Part shown: positions 23,778 to 31,489 of the stretch, piece after piece
How the letters are laid out: every line of letters begins with the position of its first letter
Position numbering within the stretch: the first letter of the stretch is position 1
From: Pseudomonas ovata
GTDB lineage: Bacteria; Pseudomonadota; Gammaproteobacteria; Pseudomonadales; Pseudomonadaceae
Assembly: GCF_003131185.1 (NCBI RefSeq)
Contig: NZ_QFFU01000005.1
Location: forward strand, 1 to 64,000
Direction: 5' to 3'
DNA: 64,000 bases
Position numbers and translations under genes: made by a program
Notes under the pieces: generated by a model
What the model was told of the DNA's origin: nothing
What the model saw: the letters and a program-made list of their open reading frames with translations, nothing else
The model's database searches: none

Positions 23778-24162
23778 GAGCAACCACCTTGTGCTGAGTG
23801 AAGGTGGCCGGAGCATCCGCCACATCCACGGCGCGCCCCCATTCACCTTTGCTCAAGGCCTTGAGTGAAATGACAGATATCGCTCTGGGACGCGCCATAA
23901 CCAAGCCCAAGGGGGTGACCGTCGTTTGCGGATGGCCACGAGGGCTCGCCAGGTGCGCAAAAAAGTTACCGATCCACTCACCGGTGCAGCACCGGGGTTG
24001 TGCACGTCGGGTCGTAAATGCCCAGTGACCGGCCAGGCGTATCACACCGGCCCGCCACGGCCAGCACCAATGCTCAGGGGCTTGCAGAAAAGCCAAGTGC
24101 AGATTGCCGGCGCATCGCCAACACTGCCGGCACACCCGCTCACCGGTTCAGGAAACAACCCG
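23778..24162. other. 385-bp divergent intergenic region
   Basis: This separates the porin (-) and MFS (+) genes. The MFS frame is open leftward to 23926, but that extension lacks a start with a Shine-Dalgarno and reads as arginine/proline-rich non-native protein, so I treat it as non-coding. Promoters and a LysR site may lie here, but no clear site could be named. Confidence 0.5.
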
Positions 24163-25455
24163 ATGAAGACAACCCCAGCCGACCGTTTGCAGCCGCTTGC
24201 CCTTGACGACGCTGCCCGCAGTAAAACGCGCAAGGTGGTTATCGCGTCGTCTCTGGGCAATGGCCTGGAAATGTACGACTTTACCGTCTACAGCTTTTTT
24301 GCCGTGATCATCGGCAAGCTTTTCTTCCCGGCCGATTCGGAACTGGCCTCGCTGCTGATGTCGCTGGCGACCTTTGCCGTCGGCTTTCTGATGCGCCCGC
24401 TGGGGGCCGTGGTGATTGGCCGTGTGGCCGACCGCCGTGGGCGCAAGGCGGCCCTGTCGCTGACCATCGGCCTGATGACCCTGGGCACTGCAATCATTGC
24501 CTTTACCCCGACCTTTGCCAGTATCGGCATCAGTGCGTCGGTGCTGCTGGTGTTCGGGCGGTTGTTGCAAGGCTTGTCGGCCGGCGGTGAAGTGGGCACG
24601 GCCTCGGCCTTTCTCATGGAATCGGGCCGGCGTGACAACCGCTGCTTCATGGTCAGTTGGCAAGGCGCCAGCCAGGGCGCGGCAGCCTTGGTCGGTGCAT
24701 TGACCGGGCTGGCGCTGAGCAGCAGCCTGAGTGTCGAGGCGCTGGAGTCGTGGGGCTGGCGCATCCCGTTCATGATCGGCCTGCTGATCGGCCCGGTGGG
24801 GCTGTATATCCGCCGCAACCTGGATGAAACCCATCAGGACACCGAGGCCGTCACGCCCTTCAGGGCCTTGCTGCGTGATCAGGGACGCACCTTGCTGCTG
24901 GGCATCCTGCTGATGGCCAGCACCACCGTATGTATGTACATGGTGGTGTTCTACATGCCGACCTACCTGGTCAAGACCTTGCATTACCCGAGCCAGACCG
25001 CCTTTGCCCTGGTCGGTCTGGCCAGTGCCATCCTGGCGATCATCCCGCCGATTGCCGCACGCTTTGCCGACCGGCTGACACGCCGCAAGCCCCTGCTCTA
25101 CTGGACCCTGGGCTTGCCGCTGGTGCTGGTCTACCCCTCGTTCATGTTGCTGGGCGGCGACAACACCGTGCTGTTCATGCTGGCCATCACCCTGCTGATC
25201 CTGCCGATGGCGGTCGGGGTGGGCGCGTTCATGGCGCTGTTGATGGAAGCCTTTGCGCAATCGGAGCGGGCCACCGGCATGTCGATCATCTACAGCTTCG
25301 GGGTCACGATCTTTGGTGGTTTTTCACCGTTGCTGGTCACCTGGCTGATCGGCGTGACCGGCAACCCGCAGACGCCGGCGCTGTACCTGAGCGCCACCGT
25401 GGTGCTGAGCCTGATTGCCTTGCGTCTGTACCCCGAACACCCCGGCCGCACCTGA
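24163..25455 (+). CDS. MFS transporter, metabolite:H+ symporter family
   Basis: A 430-residue carrier with 12 predicted membrane segments. The family signature lies after the first helix and helix 2: SSLGNGLEMYDFTVYSFFA, LMRPLGAVVIGRVADRRGRK (the RxGRR motif between helices 2 and 3) and LLQGLSAGGEVGTASAFLME. These are hallmarks of the MHS group that moves citrate, alpha-ketoglutarate, proline/betaine or shikimate with protons. AGGA lies 9 bases before the ATG at 24163. The M20 hydrolase gene starts 24 bp after its stop, so they form an operon. The likely cargo is the hydrolase substrate, perhaps an N-acyl amino acid. Confidence 0.9.
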   Translation: MKTTPADRLQPLALDDAARSKTRKVVIASSLGNGLEMYDFTVYSFFAVIIGKLFFPADSELASLLMSLATFAVGFLMRPLGAVVIGRVADRRGRKAALSLTIGLMTLGTAIIAFTPTFASIGISASVLLVFGRLLQGLSAGGEVGTASAFLMESGRRDNRCFMVSWQGASQGAAALVGALTGLALSSSLSVEALESWGWRIPFMIGLLIGPVGLYIRRNLDETHQDTEAVTPFRALLRDQGRTLLLGILLMASTTVCMYMVVFYMPTYLVKTLHYPSQTAFALVGLASAILAIIPPIAARFADRLTRRKPLLYWTLGLPLVLVYPSFMLLGGDNTVLFMLAITLLILPMAVGVGAFMALLMEAFAQSERATGMSIIYSFGVTIFGGFSPLLVTWLIGVTGNPQTPALYLSATVVLSLIALRLYPEHPGRT

Positions 25456-25479
25456 TCCCCCTGAAACAAGGAGCCTCTC

Positions 25480-26655
25480 ATGACAGACCTGAGCTTGAAA
25501 TCTTCGCTAGCGGCGACTGAACAGTTCATCCGGATTCGCCGTGACATCCATGCGCATCCCGAACTGGGCGGCGACACCCCACGCACGGCCGCGCTGGTCG
25601 CCGAACTGTTGGCCGGATGGGGCTATCAGGTGCACACCGGGGTCGGTGGCCAAGGCGTGGTCGGCGTGCTCAAGCGTGGCGAAGGCACACGCACCCTGGG
25701 CATCCGCGCCGACATGGACGCGCTGCCCATCCTCGAAAAGAACGGCCTGCCCTGGGCCAGCCGTCACACCGGCACGATGCACGCCTGCGGCCATGACGGG
25801 CACACCGCGACCCTGCTGGCAGCGGCCGAGCAACTGGCACGCTCGACGTTCAATGGCACGTTGAACCTGATTTTCCAGCCGGACGAAGAAGGCCTGGCCG
25901 GCGCCCGGCAGATGCTCGATGACGGTCTGTTCAGTCGTTTTCCGTGCGATGCGGTGTATGCCTTTCATAACATGCCGGGGCTGCCGGTCGGGCAGGCAGT
26001 GGTGCAGGCCGGCGGTTTCATGGCGTCGTCCGAACGGGTCACCATTACCTTGACCGGGCGCGGCGGCCATGGCGCCATGCCGGAACGGGCCATTGACCCC
26101 ACCCCGGCCCTGGCCTCGCTGGTCATGGCCCTGCAAACGGTGGTCTCGCGCAACCTGGCCGCTGATGAAGCGGCGGTGGTCAGTGTCGGTACGATCCAGG
26201 CCGGCACGGCCTACAACATCATTCCGGAAACCGCGCAACTGACGTTGAGCGTGCGCACCACCGCCCCCGAGGTACGCGAGCGGATCGAGCGGCGCATTGG
26301 TGAAATCGTCGACGGCCAATGCGCAGCGTTTGGCGTCAGCGCGCAGGTCGACTATCGGTTACTGGCTCCGGTGCTGGTCAACAGCGAGGAACAAAGCCTG
26401 CGCATGGCCGAGGTGGCGCGCCAGGTGCTGGGCGCAGCCAATGTGCTGGAGCGCATGCCGGTGCGACTGATGGGCAGCGAGGATTTCGCCTGGATGCTGC
26501 AGGCCCGACCGGGCTGCTACTTCGTGCTGGGCAACGGCCAGGGCGAGTTCACCGGTTGCTCGGTGCACAACGATCACTACGACTTCAATGACGAGGTGAT
26601 TGCCCTGGGCGCGGCGTGCTGGGTGAAGTTGGTGGAAAGCTATCTGACAGCTTGA
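25480..26655 (+). CDS. M20-family amidohydrolase (hippurate/N-acyl-amino-acid hydrolase type)
   Basis: A 391-residue cytoplasmic metalloenzyme. Metal-site motifs are all present: IRADMDALP, HACGHDGHTA (C103, H105), FQPDEEGLAG (E136/E137), AFHNMPG (H163) and LMGSEDFAWML. The dimerisation lid carries TGRGGHGAMPERAIDP. These enzymes cleave N-acyl or N-carbamoyl amino acids and peptides. AGGAG precedes the ATG. Together with the MFS carrier, porin and LysR gene this makes a compact uptake-and-hydrolysis module. The precise substrate cannot be told from sequence. Confidence 0.93.
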   Translation: MTDLSLKSSLAATEQFIRIRRDIHAHPELGGDTPRTAALVAELLAGWGYQVHTGVGGQGVVGVLKRGEGTRTLGIRADMDALPILEKNGLPWASRHTGTMHACGHDGHTATLLAAAEQLARSTFNGTLNLIFQPDEEGLAGARQMLDDGLFSRFPCDAVYAFHNMPGLPVGQAVVQAGGFMASSERVTITLTGRGGHGAMPERAIDPTPALASLVMALQTVVSRNLAADEAAVVSVGTIQAGTAYNIIPETAQLTLSVRTTAPEVRERIERRIGEIVDGQCAAFGVSAQVDYRLLAPVLVNSEEQSLRMAEVARQVLGAANVLERMPVRLMGSEDFAWMLQARPGCYFVLGNGQGEFTGCSVHNDHYDFNDEVIALGAACWVKLVESYLTA

Positions 26656-26699
26656 TGCCGGTGTAACGGATGCTTGAGTTGACGCTTGGGTAACAACCG

Positions 26700-26834
26700 T
26701 CAGTCGTCGAACTCATCGTCAAAGAACGAATCCGCCTGTTCATATTCTTCGTCTTCGTCAGCCTCGTCGACGGCAAACTCGTGGTCGAGCAAGTGTTCGT
26801 GTTCGGGTTCGAAAGCGTCGTTGTCGGTGCTCAT
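26700..26834 (-). CDS. 44-residue highly acidic protein
   Basis: The frame encodes MSTDNDAFEPEHEHLLDHEF followed by AVDEADEDEEYEQADSFFDD and EFDD: over half the residues are Asp or Glu. AGGT lies 6 bases before the ATG. The extreme, non-random composition kept by a clean start-stop frame in otherwise non-coding DNA supports a real gene. DNA-mimic inhibitors and metal- or histone-like-protein partners are often this acidic, but no function can be assigned. It is convergent with the M20 gene, 44 bp away. Confidence 0.68.
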   Translation of the reverse strand: MSTDNDAFEPEHEHLLDHEFAVDEADEDEEYEQADSFFDDEFDD

Positions 26835-26906
26835 GGGGTTACCTGCCAGTCCAGTCGGGTCAAGGCGTTCTATATAAGGCGCAGGTTATCCAAGGTCAAC
26901 CGCCAC

Positions 26907-27095
26907 TCAAGGGTTGCCGCGCCGGCGCCTGGCCCACAGTGCACTGGCGACCATGACCAGTCCCGGAATGAGCAGGCCCACGCCTGTGTAGGCAAAGGCC
27001 GGTTGTCCGGACAAGCCCACGGCAACGAAACCGGCGCCCATGGCAGTCAGGGGGCCGCCGGCGGCAATGAATGGGCTGGTCGCTGTCTTGCTCAT
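26907..27095 (-). CDS. small membrane protein, 62 residues
   Basis: The product has two hydrophobic helices (AAGGPLTAMGAGFVAVGLSG and FAYTGVGLLIPGLVMVASAL) and ends in a basic tail, ARRRRGNP, expected to face the cytoplasm. A perfect GGAGG lies 6 bases before the ATG at 27095, which decides the start against longer versions. It lies between the acidic peptide and acetyltransferase genes. The family is not recognised; it is a probable inner-membrane protein. Confidence 0.75.
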   Translation of the reverse strand: MSKTATSPFIAAGGPLTAMGAGFVAVGLSGQPAFAYTGVGLLIPGLVMVASALWARRRRGNP

Positions 27096-27150
27096 GTAAA
27101 TCCTCCTTGTCGAGCCGGTATTGAAACACATCATGCAAAGGCAACAAACG

Positions 27151-27717
27151 TCACCTGCAAAGCGCCAACGCCGCCGCATCGTCAGCCAGCAGGCTGTACT
27201 GATGCAGGCTCAGGTAATGTCCGCCCTTGAATTCGATGTCACGAAGCGTGCCTTCGCGCTGGAACCCCACTTTTTCAAGCAACGCCCAACTGGCCACGTT
27301 CTCAGGCTCGACATCAGCGTGGATGCGATGCACGCCCATGTGTTTGAACGCATGGCGCAGGATAACCGGCAGTGCCTCCGACAGATAACCCTGGCGCCAG
27401 TACTCGGGCAGCAGCCAATAGCCGAGCTTGATACGGCGGTGTTCATGGCACTTGTCGTTCAGGCCACAGGCACCGAGCATGGCATCGCTTTCAAGGTCCG
27501 CGATGGCCCACCAGATGCCGGTCTTTTCGGTCAGGATGCGCTCGAACCAGCGCATCTGCTCATCCGTTGCTTCCAGGCTGGAATAAGAGACACCGTAGTG
27601 GACCGTGACCACGGGATTGGATAAGCCCGCATACACGGTGCTCACCTCCTGCGGCCGGATTTTTCGCAGCCTGAGTCTTTCAAGCACAAATTCTGGAAAG
27701 CTGTTCGACACGCTCAA
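27151..27717 (-). CDS. GNAT acetyltransferase, RimJ/RimL type
   Basis: A 188-residue N-acetyltransferase. It shows LERLRLRKIRPQEVSTVYAG at the start, GACGLNDKCHEHRRIKLGYW (beta-4), the acetyl-CoA loop LLPEYWRQGYLSEALPVILR, and HADVEPENVASWALLEKVGF. This pattern acetylates protein N-terminal amines (RimJ/RimL) or small amines. The frame begins with TTG at 27717; a GTG at 27711 is an alternative, and neither has a strong Shine-Dalgarno, so the start is uncertain. It is a single gene. Confidence 0.88.
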   Translation of the reverse strand: MSVSNSFPEFVLERLRLRKIRPQEVSTVYAGLSNPVVTVHYGVSYSSLEATDEQMRWFERILTEKTGIWWAIADLESDAMLGACGLNDKCHEHRRIKLGYWLLPEYWRQGYLSEALPVILRHAFKHMGVHRIHADVEPENVASWALLEKVGFQREGTLRDIEFKGGHYLSLHQYSLLADDAAALALCR

Positions 27718-27755
27718 TACTCGTTGTTCATGAATCCCGGATCGACCTGGACAGG

Positions 27756-28157
27756 TCAGTTGGCAAGCGGCGCATCAACCGTGCACGCCCATAGCTGTAT
27801 GAACGGCTGGCGGGCGTCCGGGGCGCCGATCCATTCGCTCAATGCCTGACACCCCTCAGTCAAGCACAGGAAATAATCGCCCGCCTCAGGCGTCCGACCA
27901 AGGCTCAGCGGTTGCAGGGGCGCCAGCCTGGGCCGGTAATGCCAGCTGCCGTCTTGCAGCCGGGCGTCGGGCGGGATTTCCATCCCGGCCCCGCTGCCCC
28001 GAATCCGGGCCTCCTGCAACAGCAGGCCGGTCTCGGTGACACGGTAGTCTTCCTCCCAGCGGATTTTCTCGATGGTGTGATGCCAGGCCAATGTGAAGCC
28101 GGAAACGGGAAGCTGGGCCCAGACTGCGCCGGCCAGGCCCAGGCACAGACCGATCAT
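27756..28157 (-). CDS. DUF1850 protein of TAXI-TRAP operon
   Basis: A 133-residue small secreted or membrane-anchored protein: hydrophobic N-terminus (MIGLCLGLAGAVWAQLPVSG), then FTLAWHHTIEKIRWEEDYRV and DGSWHYRP, the conserved core of DUF1850. The family occurs almost only beside TRAP genes of the TAXI class. Its ATG overlaps the permease stop by 4 bp, so it is translationally coupled. Its role is unproven; accessory function in transport is inferred from context. Confidence 0.85.
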   Translation of the reverse strand: MIGLCLGLAGAVWAQLPVSGFTLAWHHTIEKIRWEEDYRVTETGLLLQEARIRGSGAGMEIPPDARLQDGSWHYRPRLAPLQPLSLGRTPEAGDYFLCLTEGCQALSEWIGAPDARQPFIQLWACTVDAPLAN

Positions 28158-30181
28158 GCCCTGGCCAGCCCCCTCTGACGCGCGCGCCAGACGTGCTGCA
28201 GGATGACGACGATGCCCAGTGCAAAACCGATTTCATCGGTCAGCGGCAATGCCACCACCAGCAAGGCCCCGGCCGCAAAGCTCAGCAGGCGTTCCCATGC
28301 CGGCATCTTCTGTTGCAGGTAGCCGGTGGAGGCCATGCCCCACAAGCCCACCGCCAGCACGGTCTTGATCAGCATGTAGGCGGTCATCCACAGGCTGTCG
28401 CCCTGCAGCATCAGCGCCGGGTTGTAGACCGCCATGAACGGGATCACGAAGCCGGCCAGGGCGATGCGCACCGCCCACAGGCTGATCCTGAAGCCGGTCT
28501 CCTTGGCAATCGGGGCGGCGGCAAAACAGGCCAGGGCGACCGGCGGGGTCAGGTCCGCGAGAATGCCGAAATAGAACACGAACATGTGCGAGACGATCAG
28601 CGGCACCCCCAGTTCCAGGAGCGCGGGCGCAGCAATCGAGCTGGTGATGATGTAGTTGGGAATGGTCGGAATGCCCATCCCCAGTACCAGGCAGGTGACC
28701 ATCGTCAGGATCAGCGACAGCAGCAGGTTGTCGCGTCCGATCGCCAGGATGTAGCCGGCAAAGGTCGAGGCGACCCCGGTCAGCGACACCACGCCGATGA
28801 TGACGCCCACCAGGGCACAGGCGATGCCCACCGGCACCGCATGGCGCGCGCCGTCGACCAGCGCGTGCAGGCAGACCACCAGGGTTTCCCGACCGCCCTT
28901 GATGACCCAGCAGACAGCCACCAGCACGGCGATGACGGCAAAGATCACGCCGATACCCAACTGGAAGAAGCCCACGCACAGAATGCCCAGCGAAATCCAG
29001 AAGGCGCAGCGCAAGGCGAAGCTGGAGACCCGCAGGATGATGGCCGACCCCAGGATCACGATGGCGGTCAGGGCCAGCCCGACCATGCCGGAGAACAGCG
29101 GCGTACGCCCGGAAAACAGCAGGTAGACCAGCACCAGCAGCGGAATCAGCAAGTACCAGCTTTCCTTTACCGCCCCCAGCGCGCTGGGGCACTGGTCCTT
29201 GGGCAACCCTTTGAGATTGGAGCGCTTGGCCTCCAGGTGAACCATCCAGAACACCGAGCCAAAGTAGAGAATGGCCGGAATCAGGGCTGCCTTGGCAATC
29301 TCCACAAAGGGCACGTTGATGGTCTCGGCCATGATGAACGCCACGGCGCCCATGACCGGTGGCATCAACTGGCTGCCCATGCTGGCCGTGGCCTCGACCC
29401 CGCCGGCAAAGGCGGCCCGGTAGCCGAAGCGTTTCATCAGCGGGATGGTGAATTGCCCGGTGGTGACCACGTTGGCGATGCCGGAGCCGGTGATGGTGCC
29501 CATCAGCGCCGATGAGGCGACCGCCACCTTGGCCGGCCCTCCCAGCTTGTGGCCGAACAGGCCCATGGCGAAGTCGGTGAACAGCTTGATCATGCCGGCC
29601 TGTTCGAGAAACGAGCCAAACAGGATGAACAGGAAGATGTAGGTGGCCGAGACGTAGGTCGGTGTGCCGTACAGGCCCTCGGTGCCGAACGCCAATTGGT
29701 TGATGATCTGGTCGACCCCGTAGCCCCGGTGGGCCAGGTCGCCGGGCAGGTATTCGCCCAGCAGGCCATAGGCCAGGAACAGGCCGCAGATGATCGGCAG
29801 CGCAATGCCCATGACCCTTCTGGCGGCCTCGAACACCAGCACGATCAGGATCAGCCCGATCAGCATGTCACTGGTGGTCAGGTCGCCGGAGCGCTGGATC
29901 AGGTCGGCTTCGAAGACCCATTGGTAGAGCGCCGTGGCAATCCCCGCCAGGCTCAGCAGCCAGGCCAGCGGCTGCCAGGGACGCCCGCTGCCAGCGGCCG
30001 GGTAGCTCAGGAACACGACCCACAGCAAAAAGCCGATATGGACGGCGCGCAGGACCTGGCTTGAAATCGGAGAAAACGCGGCGGTCACGATCTGAAAGAT
30101 CGAAAACGCCAAGGCTACGTAAAACAGGGTTTTCGGCCAGTCCCGCGGGTTCGCGGGAATGCCGTGATGATCGTCGCTCAT
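28154..30181 (-). CDS. TRAP transporter fused permease (4TM-12TM)
   Basis: A 675-residue inner-membrane protein with about 16-18 hydrophobic helices. The N-terminal part corresponds to DctQ and the rest to DctM. Recognisable segments are FGSFLEQAGMIKLFTDFAMG, GGPAKVAVASSALMGTITGS, GSGIANVVTTGQFTIPLMKR, VEATASMGSQLMPPVMGAVA and LGMGIPTIPNYIITSS. Fused permeases of this type pair with TAXI-type binding proteins and use an ion gradient. It lies between the binding-protein gene (79 bp upstream) and DUF1850. The substrate is likely a dicarboxylate or amino acid, but cannot be read from the permease. Confidence 0.93.
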   Translation of the reverse strand: MSDDHHGIPANPRDWPKTLFYVALAFSIFQIVTAAFSPISSQVLRAVHIGFLLWVVFLSYPAAGSGRPWQPLAWLLSLAGIATALYQWVFEADLIQRSGDLTTSDMLIGLILIVLVFEAARRVMGIALPIICGLFLAYGLLGEYLPGDLAHRGYGVDQIINQLAFGTEGLYGTPTYVSATYIFLFILFGSFLEQAGMIKLFTDFAMGLFGHKLGGPAKVAVASSALMGTITGSGIANVVTTGQFTIPLMKRFGYRAAFAGGVEATASMGSQLMPPVMGAVAFIMAETINVPFVEIAKAALIPAILYFGSVFWMVHLEAKRSNLKGLPKDQCPSALGAVKESWYLLIPLLVLVYLLFSGRTPLFSGMVGLALTAIVILGSAIILRVSSFALRCAFWISLGILCVGFFQLGIGVIFAVIAVLVAVCWVIKGGRETLVVCLHALVDGARHAVPVGIACALVGVIIGVVSLTGVASTFAGYILAIGRDNLLLSLILTMVTCLVLGMGIPTIPNYIITSSIAAPALLELGVPLIVSHMFVFYFGILADLTPPVALACFAAAPIAKETGFRISLWAVRIALAGFVIPFMAVYNPALMLQGDSLWMTAYMLIKTVLAVGLWGMASTGYLQQKMPAWERLLSFAAGALLVVALPLTDEIGFALGIVVILQHVWRARQRGLARA

Positions 30182-30260
30182 TCGCTGCCTGCCTCATGAC
30201 CTCATGGAAGAAACGGCGGTACACCGGCGCAGCAGCCTTTTTGCCACTGCGCCTGGCGGA

Positions 30261-31214
30261 TTACAGCGCGCCCTTTTCCTGGTAGTAGCGTTCAGCCCCT
30301 GGATGCAGGGCGATGGGCAGGTTTTTAGCGGCGTTCTCAAGCTTGATGTCCTTGGCCGCCGAATGCGAATTACCCAGGCGGGTCAGGTTTTCAAACATCG
30401 AGCGGGTCATCTCGTAGGCCACTTCATCCGATACATCTTCGCGGGTGACCAGGATGTTGGTGATCGCCACCGTCGGCACCGCTTCCGGTTGGCCGTCGTA
30501 GGTGCCGGCCGGAATCATGGCGCTCTGGTAGGCGGGGTTGCCGATTTTGGTCACGGTGTCGGCGGGGATGGACACGTAGTTGAGCGCCATGACCGAAGCC
30601 AGGTCACGAATCGCCGCCATGCCCAGGCCCGAGGACTGCAAAGTCGCGTCGAGCTGGCGATTCTTGATCAGCTCGACCGACTCGGCGAACGGCAGGTATT
30701 GCACCTTGCCCATGTCGGCATAGGTCAGCCCGGCGGCCTTGAAGATCGCCCGGGCATTGAGCTCGGTGCCGGACTTGGGCGCACCGACCGAAATGGTCTT
30801 GCCCTTGAGGTCCGCCAGCGTCTTGATGCCCGACTCCTTGCTGGCCACGATCTGGATGTAGTTGGGGTAGGCACCGGCAATGGCGCGCAACTTGGTCAGT
30901 GGTACCTTGAAGCCTGCGTCTTCGACGCCGTTCTTGGCATCGGCGACCGAGTCGCCCAAGGCAAAGGCCAGCTCGCCCCGCCCGGCCTGCAACAGGTTGA
31001 GGTTTTCCACCGAGGCCTTGGTGGCCTGGACCGAGACCTTCGCGCCAGGAATGGCCTCGCTGTAGAGTTGCGACAGGCCGACCCCGATCGGGTAATAAAC
31101 CCCGCTGGTGCCCCCGGTCAGCACATTGATGAACACCGGTGCCGCCTGGGCGGCGCTACTGACGGCCAGGGTGGCGGCCGCAGCCAGAAGGGCAAAGCGC
31201 TTTGTAACCTGCAT
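30261..31214 (-). CDS. TAXI-family TRAP solute-binding protein
   Basis: A 317-residue periplasmic protein with signal peptide ending SSAAQAAPVF. The family motif VLTGGTSGVYYPIGVGLSQL is at the mature N-terminus, followed by QATKASVENLNLLQAGRGEL and KTISVGAPKSGTELNARAIF. TAXI proteins deliver the ligand to the fused permease. GGAGAG precedes the ATG by 7 bases. It is the first gene of a three-gene operon with the permease and DUF1850 genes, divergent from nhaA. Confidence 0.92.
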   Translation of the reverse strand: MQVTKRFALLAAAATLAVSSAAQAAPVFINVLTGGTSGVYYPIGVGLSQLYSEAIPGAKVSVQATKASVENLNLLQAGRGELAFALGDSVADAKNGVEDAGFKVPLTKLRAIAGAYPNYIQIVASKESGIKTLADLKGKTISVGAPKSGTELNARAIFKAAGLTYADMGKVQYLPFAESVELIKNRQLDATLQSSGLGMAAIRDLASVMALNYVSIPADTVTKIGNPAYQSAMIPAGTYDGQPEAVPTVAITNILVTREDVSDEVAYEMTRSMFENLTRLGNSHSAAKDIKLENAAKNLPIALHPGAERYYQEKGAL

Positions 31215-31411
31215 GGGAGACTCTCCGTCTTGTTATGGCTTTAGCAGAGTCATTGCACTGTAGCTGATGATGGCCATCAGGTGCATCTGCTTACAGGCAA
31301 TCTGTGTGCGGGCACACGCTGTCGCACGCCAACCGGGTACTTTCGGGTCGTCAGGCACAGGGCGCAGACCCAGGCTGGCCATTTGCATCTGACTCGTCAG
31401 ATTCTTATCAT

Positions 31412-31489
31412 CCCCCCGGGCGCGCCGTGCATGAGGCACGGCGCAGGTTAACGCTCAAGCGTTGGTCGGGCCGCCAACGGAGAGTCACC
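31412..31489 (+). promoter_or_regulatory. structured nhaA 5' leader, candidate nhaA-I (Li+/Na+) type riboswitch
   Basis: Three consecutive hairpins lead straight into the start codon: GCGCCGTGC-ATGAG-GCACGGCGC (31422-31444), AACGC-TCAA-GCGTT (31450-31463) and CCG-CCAA-CGG (31471-31480). The last overlaps the GGAG ribosome-binding site at 31479-31482. A CCCCCCGGG run at 31412-31420 could pair with GGTCGGG at 31464-31470. Riboswitches of the nhaA-I class sit upstream of nhaA in proteobacteria. The compact, SD-occluding layout fits, but I cannot match it to a covariance model here. Confidence 0.5.

Noticed and set aside
23926..24162. N-terminal extension of the MFS transporter frame
   Set aside because: The extension is Arg/Pro-rich and lacks a start signal; the family N-terminus and the AGGA site support the ATG at 24163.
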